Notes under the pieces: generated by a model
Seen by the model: the letters and a program-made list of their open reading frames with translations, nothing else
What the model was told of the DNA's origin: nothing
Database searches by the model: none
Made by a program: the position numbers and the translations under genes
Part shown: one piece after another, positions 1 through 6,815 of the stretch
Layout of the letters: each line of letters starts with the position of its first letter
Position numbering within the stretch: the first letter of the stretch is position 1
Source: Myxococcales bacterium
GTDB taxonomy: Bacteria > Myxococcota_A > Polyangia > Polyangiales > Houyiibacteriaceae
Assembly (NCBI GenBank): GCA_020354595.1
Contig: CP070650.1
Location: 1,076,282-1,083,821, forward strand
Reading direction: 5' to 3'
DNA length: 7,540 nt

Positions 1-2
1 CG

Positions 3-380
3 GAGATCCCTGAGCCGGAGCCGGAGCCGGTAGAGCCGGTGGCCGAGCCTTGCGTGATCGAGACCGTGTACTTCGCGTTCGACTCATCCGAGCTCGACAG
101 CGCTGCACGCGCCGCTCTGCAAGAAGCGGTGGAGTGCTACCGCAGTCAGGCGGATCCCGGGCTCTCGCTGTTGCTCACGGGCGCGGCCGATCCGCGCGGC
201 ACCGAGGAGTACAACATTGCTCTCGGCGAACGTCGCGCCCAATCGGTTCGCAGCTACTTGATCTCGCTCGGTTTGGACGGGAGCCGCGTTTCGACCACTT
301 CGGTCGGCGAGGAGATGGCGACCGGTACCGACGAGGCCGGGTGGGCTCGTGACCGTAACGTCTCTGGTTCAGAGAACTAG
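3..380 (+). CDS. pal: Pal/OmpA-like peptidoglycan-binding protein, C-terminal part (5' truncated by window edge)
   Basis: The reading frame is open from the left edge, so the true start, signal peptide and any lipobox lie outside the window; the GTG at 39 is an internal valine. The visible part begins with a Pro-Glu linker (EIPEPEPEPVEPVAEP) and continues into an OmpA C-terminal (PF00691) domain: VYFAFDSSEL opens the fold, and the signature GAADPRG...YNIALGERRA follows. In the family this domain grips diaminopimelate of peptidoglycan through an Asp and an Arg 15 residues apart. Both are present with that exact spacing (Asp codon 189-191, Arg codon 234-236). Two things are odd. The usual GHTD reads GAAD, and the final strand (normally NRRVE plus several hydrophobic residues) ends as DRNVSGSEN. 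Being directly upstream of tolQ supports a Pal role. Another OmpA-family lipoprotein is the alternative. Confidence 0.82.
   Translation, partial: EIPEPEPEPVEPVAEPCVIETVYFAFDSSELDSAARAALQEAVECYRSQADPGLSLLLTGAADPRGTEEYNIALGERRAQSVRSYLISLGLDGSRVSTTSVGEEMATGTDEAGWARDRNVSGSEN
9..38 (+). repeat. GAGCCG-type hexanucleotide tandem repeat encoding a Pro-Glu linker
   Basis: Three exact GAGCCG copies (12-29) are flanked by partial or variant copies (CCT before, GTAGAGCCG after). They encode Glu-Pro repeats, an extended stiff linker of the kind often found between the membrane anchor and the OmpA-like domain. The repeat may continue leftwards beyond the window. Copy number in such in-frame hexamers can vary between strains and change linker length without a frameshift. 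Confidence 0.6.
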
Positions 381-399
381 AGCGCTCGGGGGTGCGCTC
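380..399 (+). other. Short inverted repeat between the pal-like gene and tolQ
   Basis: GAGCGC (380-385) and GCGCTC (394-399) form a perfect 6-bp stem with an 8-nt G-rich loop, starting on the last base of the pal-like stop codon. No T-run follows, so it is not a standard intrinsic terminator. It could modulate processing or relative translation of tolQ, or be chance in GC-rich DNA. Confidence 0.3.
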
Positions 400-402
400 C
401 TT

Positions 403-409
403 GGGGGGT
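403..409 (+). promoter_or_regulatory. Ribosome binding site of tolQ
   Basis: A G-run (GGGGGG at 403-408) lies 9 nt before the ATG at 418. A TTG directly precedes that ATG at 415, but the spacing and codon preference favour ATG 418 as the start. Confidence 0.5.
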
Positions 410-417
410 AGCCATTG

Positions 418-1137
418 ATGCTTTCGGTGTTCCTTCAAACGAGCGCACCCGAGCAACTCAACCCTTGGCAGCTGGTCGTCGGCGCATCGCCGGTCGTTCA
501 GCTCGTCATGTTGATCCTCGTCTTCATGGCCGTGATGTGCCTGTACATCATCGGCGCGAAGTGGATTCGCTTGAAGCAGGTCACCGACCAGAGCCGAGGG
601 TTTCTGCAAGTTTTCTGGTCCGAGGAAAAAGCCCGCGCCTGGAACGCCAAGGCGATGAACGACATTCACGGGCAGTCGGTCAACTACGATCGCTCGCCGA
701 TCGCGACCGTGTTTCGCGCCGGGTATCGTGAGCTCGCGCGCATTGCCCGGACCGGGCGGCCGACTAGGGACGACGTTGCGAACGTCGAGCGCGCGCTTCG
801 CCGGGCACAGAGCGCCGAGCTGACGCGGCTGGAGAACAAGGTTTCGTTTCTGGCGACGACGGCCTCGACCGCGCCGTTCATCGGTCTTTTCGGGACCGTA
901 TGGGGCGTGATGAACTCGTTCATCGCCATTCATGGCGAAAAGAGCGCCGGGCTCGACGTCGTGGCGCCGGGCATCGCCGAAGCACTCATCGCGACCGCGC
1001 TTGGCCTCGCGGCGGCCATTCCGGCGGTGATGGCCTACAACTACTTCGTGCGCCGCATCCGCGTCGTCGATAGCGAGACCGCGGCTTTTGCGAGTGATTA
1101 CTTGAATATCATTCGCCGCCATTTGTTGGTCCAGTAG
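418..1137 (+). CDS. tolQ: TolQ, proton-channel subunit of the Tol-Pal motor
   Basis: This 239-residue inner-membrane protein belongs to the MotA/TolQ/ExbB family (PF01618), close to the length of E. coli TolQ (230). With TolR it uses proton-motive force to energise TolA. Three membrane segments are visible: about residues 24-46, 143-166 and 185-208. A cytoplasmic loop with charged helices lies between the first two, giving the family N-out topology. The hallmark stretches are TAPFIGLFGTVWGVMNSF and APGIAEALIATALGLAAAIP. They contain Thr160 and Thr193, spaced 33 apart as are the channel threonines T145 and T178 of E. coli TolQ. The start is ATG 418, chosen over TTG 415 from its ribosome binding site. 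The 2-nt gap to tolR implies translational coupling. MotA and ExbB are less likely because tolR, tolA and tolB follow. Confidence 0.95.
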   Translation: MLSVFLQTSAPEQLNPWQLVVGASPVVQLVMLILVFMAVMCLYIIGAKWIRLKQVTDQSRGFLQVFWSEEKARAWNAKAMNDIHGQSVNYDRSPIATVFRAGYRELARIARTGRPTRDDVANVERALRRAQSAELTRLENKVSFLATTASTAPFIGLFGTVWGVMNSFIAIHGEKSAGLDVVAPGIAEALIATALGLAAAIPAVMAYNYFVRRIRVVDSETAAFASDYLNIIRRHLLVQ

Positions 1138-1139
1138 GC

Positions 1140-1565
1140 ATGGCGTTCTCGAACGGCGACGGTGGAACAGGTAGAGCGCTCAGCGAAATCAACGTCACGC
1201 CGCTGGTCGACGTGATGTTGGTGCTGCTGATCATCTTCATGATCGCCGCGCCCATGCTCACCACGGGCGTCAACGTCGACTTGCCCAAGGCCGACGCGCC
1301 GCGGATGGACATCGACCAGGAGCATCCGTTGATCACGGTCCAGCGCGACCAACGGATCTTTCTTTTCGAAGAAGAGGTGTCGCTGGACGTTCTTCGCCAG
1401 CGGCTGTTGACCGACGAGCGGATTCGCGATGTCGACGAAGTGTTCGTGCAAGCTGACGAGCAGGTGCCCTACGGAGTCGTCGCGCAGGTGCTCGCGCTCG
1501 TGCGCCAAGCAGGCATTGGCAAGATGGGGCTGGTCACCGATCCGATCACGCGGAAACCGAGATAG
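1140..1565 (+). CDS. tolR: TolR, ExbD/TolR-family motor subunit
   Basis: This 141-residue protein matches ExbD/TolR (PF02472) in length (E. coli TolR is 142). It has a short cytoplasmic N-terminus and one membrane segment at about residues 22-41, in the motif SEINVTPLVDVMLVLLIIFM. Asp24 in that helix corresponds to the protonatable Asp23 of E. coli TolR, which couples proton flow through the TolQ pore to movement. The periplasmic domain (about 60-135) includes VFVQADEQVPYGVVAQVLALVRQAG, typical of the dimerising, peptidoglycan-interacting region. The gene starts 2 nt after the tolQ stop and ends 3 nt before the tolA-like gene, with no strong ribosome binding site of its own. That suggests coupling to tolQ translation. 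Confidence 0.95.
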   Translation: MAFSNGDGGTGRALSEINVTPLVDVMLVLLIIFMIAAPMLTTGVNVDLPKADAPRMDIDQEHPLITVQRDQRIFLFEEEVSLDVLRQRLLTDERIRDVDEVFVQADEQVPYGVVAQVLALVRQAGIGKMGLVTDPITRKPR

Positions 1566-1568
1566 ACG

Positions 1569-2393
1569 ATGGCTCGGGCCGCGGCGGATGACTGGCGGGC
1601 ACTGTCTCTACTCGAGACGGAGCAACCCACCCCGATCGAGATTGCGGGCGGCGTCGGCTTCGCCTTTGCGTCGTTCGTGTTGCTTCCGGCGCTCGTGATC
1701 GTCAGCGGGTTCCTCCTTGGGGGCATGGAGGCGCTCTTCGGGATGGGCGCGGACGACTTGCCGCCTCCGCCGATCGAAGTGATCGAGACGCGGTTCGTGC
1801 GACTCGGCAAGCAGCGTCCGCAGCGGCGGTTGCCGAGCAAGGAGATCCCTGCGGTTCAACAGAGCTCGCGGGTCCCGACGGGGCCCGAGTCGGACGCGGT
1901 CGCGCCCGTGCCGAGCGGGAAGAACGAGAAAGGCCTCGCGAAGCCCGACAAAAAGCGGAAACAGCAGGACGACGACCTCCTAGCGCAGCTTGGCCAGCGC
2001 GCCGGAGCGATCTCCGATCTTCGAAAAGGACCCGAGCTCGAGGGGCACGAGGAGGGGATCATCGAAGGCACCAAAGCCACGGGCGACGAGAAGGATCTCT
2101 ATCTCGGAAAGCTCTACTCGTATTTCCGCCGTGGCTGGCAAGTTCCGACGCTGATCCCTGCAGACGAGCTTCAGAAGCTCACCTGCGTGGTCGAGCTGTC
2201 AATCACCGAAGACGGGCGTATCGGCGACTACGAAGTGACGCGCTCGAGCGGGAATGAAGCATTCGATGACTCCGTTCGTCGAAGGCTGAGTCAAGCAGAG
2301 GGAGCGGAGCTTCCAACGCCGCCGGAATCGGTGGCCAAACAGGTGCTGGGAGAGACGATCTCTCTGCGTTTCTTTGGGCGTCACGCCCGCTGA
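1569..2393 (+). CDS. tolA: TolA-like (TonB C-terminal domain) periplasm-spanning transmitter
   Basis: The 274-residue product has a cytoplasmic N-terminus, a single membrane segment at about residues 25-52, and a Pro-rich stretch (DLPPPPIEVIE). A charged, low-complexity linker follows (about 75-175, with a Lys/Gln/Asp cluster KKRKQQDDD). A TonB/TolA-type C-terminal domain occupies about 176-270; its cues are YLGKLYSYFRRGWQVP, CVVELSITEDGRIGDYEVTRSSGNEAFDDSV and LGETISLRF. In Tol-Pal this domain would contact TolB and Pal at the outer membrane after energisation by TolQR. It is much shorter than E. coli TolA (421), lacks the long Ala/Lys-rich helix, and has no His in the membrane segment, so the usual Ser-His motif is absent. 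A weak GAGA ribosome binding site (1559-1562) lies within the end of tolR. Position between tolR and tolB makes TolA the best call over TonB. Confidence 0.85.
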   Translation: MARAAADDWRALSLLETEQPTPIEIAGGVGFAFASFVLLPALVIVSGFLLGGMEALFGMGADDLPPPPIEVIETRFVRLGKQRPQRRLPSKEIPAVQQSSRVPTGPESDAVAPVPSGKNEKGLAKPDKKRKQQDDDLLAQLGQRAGAISDLRKGPELEGHEEGIIEGTKATGDEKDLYLGKLYSYFRRGWQVPTLIPADELQKLTCVVELSITEDGRIGDYEVTRSSGNEAFDDSVRRRLSQAEGAELPTPPESVAKQVLGETISLRFFGRHAR

Positions 2394-2395
2394 GG
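2392..2395 (+). promoter_or_regulatory. Ribosome binding site favouring tolB start at 2402
   Basis: GAGG overlaps the stop codon of the tolA-like gene and lies 6 nt before ATG 2402. It abuts the other in-frame ATG (2396) with no spacer. This favours 2402 as the start. Confidence 0.5.
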
Positions 2396-2401
2396 ATGCA
2401 C

Positions 2402-3700
2402 ATGACTTTGATTCCATTTCAACATCGACTGGCTCTAGGGGGGCTCGCGCTGCTTTCGCTGCTTGCCGTGCCCGCCATTGGACAAGAAGAGGCCCCTCCA
2501 CTTCCGGAAGACAAGATCGTCGTCGACATCGACGCGCCGGACGAAGACGTGTTCCTGATCGGGAAACCGAACCTCATTGGCGAGCCTGCGGAGCACACGG
2601 CGGTTGGCGGCTCCGTATTGCAAAACGACTTTCGGCTGATGCCGGGGTTTCGAGTGGCCGGGCCGAGCGCGGTTCGGCATGACACCGCCGCCAAGGGTTT
2701 GGGGGTGGACCTCGGGGCGTGGGCCATGCTCGGCGCCAACGGCGTGATCAAGGGCTTGGTCGGCGGCAACGACGCCGCGCTGAGGGTAGAGCTTCGCTTC
2801 TACCAATCGAGCGGGGGCGACGTGCCCACGTTGCGTCGCGTATATCAGGGGCCGTCGAAAGATCTCCGTCGTTGGATGCACGACTTCGCAAACCAAGTGA
2901 TCGGCGTCATCACGGGAACCTACGGGCCGTTCGGGACCGAAATCGCGTTCGCTCGCAAGCACGGGCCGGGTCACAAGAGCGTTTACGCCGCGCAGATGGA
3001 CGGCTATGGCGTGCGCAAAGTGTCGAGCGGACAAGGTGTGTCGATGCTCCCGAGCTTTGGCAAAGGCTCGATTTGGTACACCCGAATGACCAAGCAGGGA
3101 ATGTTCATCACGAACACTCGCGCCGGAGGTAGGCGAGTGATTGGCGGCAAAGGCATCACGATGGCGCCGTCAGTTTGCGGCGAGCGTGTGTATTTCGCGT
3201 CGTCTCGTTCCGGCAACTCCGAAATCTACAGCTCGAATCTGGACGGCACCGGTATCCGGCGTTTGACACGAAGCCGAGCCATCGACGTCAGCCCGACCTG
3301 CGGTCCGAGTGGGCGGATTGCCTTCGTGTCGGATCGACATGGAAGTCCACAGATCTTCACGATGCGCAACGACGGGACCAACGTGCAGCGCGTCACCTTC
3401 CGAGGCAGCCACAATCAAACGCCCGTCTGGTGCCAAGATCCCGAGCAGCCTTTGATCGCGTTCAGCGGCCGTGACGGTAATTTCGACATCTTCACCGTCA
3501 ACGTGGTGACGCAGGAGTACAAGCGCCTTACGCAAGGGCAGGGCGACAACAAAGATCCCGCGTTCTCACCGGACTGCCGGTTGATCGCGTTTAGCTCGAA
3601 TCGTCGTGGCTCGGCCGGCGTGTACTTGTCGGGTCAGGACGGCGTCGACCAGAATTTGGTGATCGCCGGAGTTGCGGAAACCGTCCGCTGGGCGCGCTGA
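2402..3700 (+). CDS. tolB: TolB, periplasmic beta-propeller of the Tol-Pal system
   Basis: The 432-residue product (434 if started at ATG 2396) begins with a Sec signal peptide: Arg9, a Leu/Ala-rich core and a likely cut after Ala-Ile-Gly27. About 30 acidic, Pro-containing residues follow before the TolB N-terminal domain (about 38-175). That extension is longer than in enteric TolB. A C-terminal six-bladed propeller of PD40 repeats then runs to the end, with repeated units such as GNSEIYSSNLDGTGIRRLT, GSPQIFTMRNDGTNVQRVT and GNFDIFTVNVVTQEYKRLT. TolB binds Pal and the TolA C-terminal domain in the periplasm. Its only four cysteines (259, 300, 344, 392) fall in the inter-blade loops of consecutive repeats, about 41-48 residues apart. 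It is the last gene of the packed operon; a 45-nt gap follows. Confidence 0.95.
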   Translation: MTLIPFQHRLALGGLALLSLLAVPAIGQEEAPPLPEDKIVVDIDAPDEDVFLIGKPNLIGEPAEHTAVGGSVLQNDFRLMPGFRVAGPSAVRHDTAAKGLGVDLGAWAMLGANGVIKGLVGGNDAALRVELRFYQSSGGDVPTLRRVYQGPSKDLRRWMHDFANQVIGVITGTYGPFGTEIAFARKHGPGHKSVYAAQMDGYGVRKVSSGQGVSMLPSFGKGSIWYTRMTKQGMFITNTRAGGRRVIGGKGITMAPSVCGERVYFASSRSGNSEIYSSNLDGTGIRRLTRSRAIDVSPTCGPSGRIAFVSDRHGSPQIFTMRNDGTNVQRVTFRGSHNQTPVWCQDPEQPLIAFSGRDGNFDIFTVNVVTQEYKRLTQGQGDNKDPAFSPDCRLIAFSSNRRGSAGVYLSGQDGVDQNLVIAGVAETVRWAR

Positions 3701-3708
3701 GGGCGGAT

Positions 3709-3737
3709 TTGCGGCGGCGCGCGTCGGCCCTTATCCT
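3709..3737 (+). promoter_or_regulatory. Candidate leaderless promoter of the DUF3604 gene
   Basis: TTGCGG (3709-3714) and TATCCT (3732-3737) are separated by 17 nt. They match 3 of 6 and 4 of 6 bases of the sigma-70 -35 and -10 consensus. The ATG follows the -10 box by 8 nt, so transcription would start at or next to the start codon. No ribosome binding site is visible (the preceding bases are CCCCCC). This is an inference from motif and spacing only. Confidence 0.4.
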
Positions 3738-3745
3738 CGCCCCCC

Positions 3746-5938
3746 ATGGCGATTTGGAAGCGCGGGTGTCTAGCCGCCACCGTGGCCCTCGTATTGGTGG
3801 CTCTCGGGCTTTGGGTCGTTCTCGGCGGAGGCAGGCTCCAAACGGACGGTGAAATCACGTCGACCCCGCTCGGCCCGGAGATGGTGGCCGCCCGCGATAC
3901 CGGGCAGCGCTCCGTGTCGAGCGAGTCCGACACCCGCATCCTCTTCGGAGACCTGCACGTTCACTCGACGCTGTCGGTCGACGCGTATCAGTGGAGCCTT
4001 CCGCTCATGGGCGGCGAGGGCGTACACCCGCCGGCTGATGCGTGCGACTTCGCCCGGTTCTGCTCCCAGCTCGATTTCTACTCGCTTACCGATCATGCCG
4101 AGGCCCTGACCGCGCGAACCTGGGAGATGGTTCGCGAGTCCGTCCGGCAGTGCAACGCCGTCGATGCCGAGAGCGAGCAGCCCGACTTGGTCGCGTTCAG
4201 CGGCTTCGAGTGGACGCAGATCGGGACGACACCCGAGACGCACTACGGCCATCGCAACGTGATCTTCAAAGATACCGCCGACGAGAATCTTCCAGCACGC
4301 CCGATCGCGGCGCCGGGTCTCGCGTCACAAGCGTTTCGCGACACCAAGACGATTCGCCGCAACCTCGGGATTCCTTTCCGCGCGTTCCCGGAGCAGCAAC
4401 CCTACGTCGACGTCGGCGCGCACGTTCGCGAGATTGCGAGACTTTCGCTTTGCCCGGAGGGCACGGTGGCGCCCGACTTGCCGGCGAACTGTCGCGAGTT
4501 CGCGGACACGCCGGAGACGCTTTTTCGCAAGCTCGGCGAGTGGGGCTTCGATGCGATGGTCATTCCGCATGGAACCACCTGGGGCTTCTACACGCCGGAG
4601 GGCTACGTCTATGACAAGCAGCTCGCGGCCAAGCACGACGACCCTCAGTGGCAGCAGCTCGTCGAGGTGTTCTCCGGACACGGAAACTCGGAGGAGTATC
4701 GTGACTTCCGCGCGGTCGAGCGCACACCGGAAGGGCCTGCATGCCCAGGACCGACCGACACGTACGAGCCTTGCTGCTGGCGCGCTGGCGAGATCGTTCG
4801 GAGCCGCTGCGAGAACCCGCTTTCCGAGGAATGCGACCAGCGAGTCGAGCAGGCGAGGCGCAACTACTCCCGCCTTGGCGTCTCTGGGCACCTCACGCTG
4901 CCGGGGACCGACATCGCCGAGTGGGGCAACTGCGGCCAATGCACCGATTGCTTCCAGCCGAGCTACGGCTACCGCCCAGGTGGCTCGGTGCAGTACATCC
5001 TATCGCGCGGAAGCTTCGAGAGCGGCGAGACGCCCCGGCACACGACCCTCGGTTTCATCGCGTCGAGTGACAACCATTCGGCGAGGCCGGGAACCGGGTA
5101 CAAAGAATACGAGCGTCGAAAAATGACCGAGGCTCGTGGCGCGATCGACGAGCGCTGGCGGGAGATCATCTTCGGCATGCCGGATGAGACGGAGGAGTCC
5201 GTACCGCTCACACCGGAAGAAGTCCTCTCCATGCGGCCATTTCAGCGTGTGTGGCTGGAGCGACAGGCTTCGTTCTTCCTGACCGGCGGACTGGTCGCCG
5301 TGCATGCCGAGGAACGCACACGCGACGCGATTTGGCAGGCGCTCTACGACCGTGAGGTGTACGGCACTTCGGGTGACCGCATCTTGCTGTGGTTCGATCT
5401 GATCAATGCGGGCGAGGAGCGCGTACCGATGGGAAGCCAGCTCGATTTCGAGGGCACACCCAAGTTTCGAGTGCGCGCGGCAGGCGCGTTCGAGCAGCTG
5501 CCGGGTTGCCCCGACGGCGTCACCCAGACGCTCGGAGCCGATCGGATCGAGCGGGTTTGCGCAGGTGAGTGCTATCACCCGTCCGACCGTCGCCGGCGCA
5601 TGACCCGCATCGAGGTCGTCCGCATTCGGCGCCAGATGAAGGAAAACGAGCCGGTTGGTGAGCTCATCGAGGACCCGTGGCTCACGATCCCCTGTCCGTC
5701 CGATGCCGAGGTGTGCGAGGTCGAATTCGACGACCCGTGGTTCGCCTCTGCCGACCGCGAGGTCGTCTACTACGTCCGGGCGATTCAAGAGCCGAGCCCC
5801 GCGGTCAACGCGGATGCGCTGCGCTGCGAACAAGGTAAGTGCGAGCCGTGCTACGGCGATTATCGCGTTCCATTCGACGACGACTGCCTCTCGATGACCG
5901 AAGAGCGCGCTTGGTCGTCGCCGATCTACCTCGATTGA
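3746..5938 (+). CDS. DUF3604 protein, predicted membrane-anchored PHP-like metal-dependent hydrolase
   Basis: This 730-residue protein has a basic N-terminus and a hydrophobic segment (about 9-27), a signal anchor or signal peptide, so the body is probably periplasmic. The rest matches DUF3604 (PF12228), which resembles PHP-type metallohydrolases. Candidate metal ligands, in order, are FGDLHVHS (His71, His73), LTDHAE (Asp116, His117), GFEWTQ (Glu155), GHRN (His169), IPHGTTW (His275), EVFSGHGNSE (Glu307, His312) and ASSDNHSARPG (Asp442, His444). This succession is typical of a multinuclear metal site; the substrate is unknown. The exported part holds 22 cysteines, several in CxxC-like pairs (GNCGQCTDC, RCEQGKCEPC), suggesting disulfides. 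About residues 520-730 form a Cys-containing C-terminal region that is probably beta-rich. It sits between tolB and the convergent cpoB, with no ribosome binding site and a possible promoter of its own, so it need not belong to the Tol operon. Confidence 0.85.
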   Translation: MAIWKRGCLAATVALVLVALGLWVVLGGGRLQTDGEITSTPLGPEMVAARDTGQRSVSSESDTRILFGDLHVHSTLSVDAYQWSLPLMGGEGVHPPADACDFARFCSQLDFYSLTDHAEALTARTWEMVRESVRQCNAVDAESEQPDLVAFSGFEWTQIGTTPETHYGHRNVIFKDTADENLPARPIAAPGLASQAFRDTKTIRRNLGIPFRAFPEQQPYVDVGAHVREIARLSLCPEGTVAPDLPANCREFADTPETLFRKLGEWGFDAMVIPHGTTWGFYTPEGYVYDKQLAAKHDDPQWQQLVEVFSGHGNSEEYRDFRAVERTPEGPACPGPTDTYEPCCWRAGEIVRSRCENPLSEECDQRVEQARRNYSRLGVSGHLTLPGTDIAEWGNCGQCTDCFQPSYGYRPGGSVQYILSRGSFESGETPRHTTLGFIASSDNHSARPGTGYKEYERRKMTEARGAIDERWREIIFGMPDETEESVPLTPEEVLSMRPFQRVWLERQASFFLTGGLVAVHAEERTRDAIWQALYDREVYGTSGDRILLWFDLINAGEERVPMGSQLDFEGTPKFRVRAAGAFEQLPGCPDGVTQTLGADRIERVCAGECYHPSDRRRRMTRIEVVRIRRQMKENEPVGELIEDPWLTIPCPSDAEVCEVEFDDPWFASADREVVYYVRAIQEPSPAVNADALRCEQGKCEPCYGDYRVPFDDDCLSMTEERAWSSPIYLD

Positions 5939-5946
5939 GGCGAAGC

Positions 5947-5973
5947 CCGTCGTCGATCCGCAGCGTCGGTTTT
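5947..5973 (+). terminator. Weak candidate terminator in the convergent gap
   Basis: CCGTCG (5947-5952) can pair with CGTCGG (5964-5969), giving 5 pairs around one T-T mismatch, followed directly by TTTT (5970-5973). It lies in the 42-nt gap after the DUF3604 stop, where a terminator is expected. The stem is poor, so this is tentative. Confidence 0.25.
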
Positions 5974-5980
5974 CGGAGGG

Positions 5981-6802
5981 TTAGCGGTCGTCGCACTGCG
6001 CAGGGCCGAGGTCGCGCACCTTGCGAAGCTCTTTTTGGGCTTGCCGGTAGAGAGCCGACTTCTTGTGGTTCTTCAAGAGCGCACGGAGCGCGGTGCCTGC
6101 GTCGTCGCAAGAGCGTACCTTCAGGAAGGCTTGGGCCATGTCATAGAGCGTCTCGTCGATCGCGTCGCCGTTCCGGTAGGCCGAAAGGACTTTCTGGAAC
6201 TCGCCAAGCGCGGCGGCCGCTTGGCCTTGTTTCAAATAGCTCGAGCCGATCATGTATTGCGCATTGTCGGCCCGATCGTCTTTCGGGTAGCGCGCGACGT
6301 ACGCGCGCGCGAGCGCGCGCGCGTAGGAGTGCTTGTTGATCCGGTATGCCTTTTGGAGCGCGTCCCAGTGGGCGCTCTTCTTCTCGGGGATTTCGCTCGA
6401 CTCGAGTGGGACGTCCATGCCGGCCGCTCTCGCCACCTCGCTCAAGCGGCGCTGCGTTTCGAGGCTGCGCTGCGCCTGGGCCTCCGAAGCGCCGGCCATC
6501 TCCATGCGGATCTCTGCGAACTGGCCCTCCATCGACGCCAGTCGCTGCTGAATCTCCTCGATCTGCAGCCCCTGGTCGGCGCTATTGCGGCGAAGAACGC
6601 GGCTTGCCTCGGCGAGCGCCTCTTCGAGCTCTTTTCGCTTGGCTTCGAGATCCTCCTCGAGCCCGTCGAGTCGCTTCTGGTTGTCCGCGATATCGGTCTG
6701 CATCTGCTTGATGCAGCCGGGCGCAGCGAGCCCCAAAGCGATCATTGCAATGAACCCGGCGCGAAGGGCCGGGCGCCCGTCAAACACGCGGATCATCCCC
6801 AT
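5981..6802 (-). CDS. cpoB: CpoB/YbgF-like Tol-Pal accessory lipoprotein (coiled coil + TPR)
   Basis: The 273-residue product has a lipoprotein signal ending LAAPGC, with Cys30 as the probable lipidated residue. The -3 residue is Ala and the -2 Pro, a looser lipobox than the usual LxGC pattern. A heptad-rich coiled coil follows (about 31-110, rich in Glu, Lys and Gln). About three TPR units then run from 145 to 260: HWDALQKAYRINKHSYARAL, AQYMIGSSYLKQGQAAAALGEF and LYDMAQAFLKVRSCDDAGTAL. This is the architecture of CpoB/YbgF, which coordinates Tol-Pal with peptidoglycan synthesis at division. E. coli CpoB is a soluble periplasmic protein; lipidation here is inferred. An AGGGA ribosome binding site lies 3 nt before ATG 6802 but 9 nt before a second ATG at 6796, so 6796 may be the true start. 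It follows the ATPase gene by 39 nt and faces the DUF3604 gene. Confidence 0.85.
   Translation of the reverse strand: MGMIRVFDGRPALRAGFIAMIALGLAAPGCIKQMQTDIADNQKRLDGLEEDLEAKRKELEEALAEASRVLRRNSADQGLQIEEIQQRLASMEGQFAEIRMEMAGASEAQAQRSLETQRRLSEVARAAGMDVPLESSEIPEKKSAHWDALQKAYRINKHSYARALARAYVARYPKDDRADNAQYMIGSSYLKQGQAAAALGEFQKVLSAYRNGDAIDETLYDMAQAFLKVRSCDDAGTALRALLKNHKKSALYRQAQKELRKVRDLGPAQCDDR
6300..6325. repeat. 26-bp CG-alternating palindrome inside cpoB
   Basis: Two 12-bp arms of TACGCGCGCGCG type pair perfectly around a 2-nt AG centre. The tract encodes Tyr-Ala-Arg-Ala-Leu-Ala-Arg-Ala-Tyr at the first TPR of CpoB. Alternating CG tracts can adopt Z-DNA or cruciform structures and are prone to slippage. 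It may simply reflect GC-biased codon choice for Ala-Arg repeats. Confidence 0.6.
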
Positions 6803-6815
6803 CAGTCCCTGGTTT

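Noticed and set aside
350..410. Possible frameshift at the end of the pal-like gene
   Set aside because: Alternative frames do not restore the NRRVE-type terminal strand: one reads VTVTSLVQRTRALGG and the other stops at once. The annotated stop is kept and the short C-terminus noted as odd.
415..417. TTG start for tolQ
   Set aside because: An ATG follows immediately at 418 with suitable spacing from the G-rich ribosome binding site.
175..1122. 315-codon minus-strand open frame antisense to the pal-like gene and tolQ
   Set aside because: It is Arg/His-rich with no recognisable domain and lies opposite two well-supported genes; long antisense frames are common in GC-rich DNA.
3701..3745. Terminator between tolB and the DUF3604 gene
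   Set aside because: The gap is GC-rich with no T-run after any stem; a promoter reading fits better.
5000..5833. 277-codon minus-strand open frame inside the DUF3604 gene
   Set aside because: Fully contained opposite a 730-codon gene with conserved motifs; the composition is that of a shadow frame.
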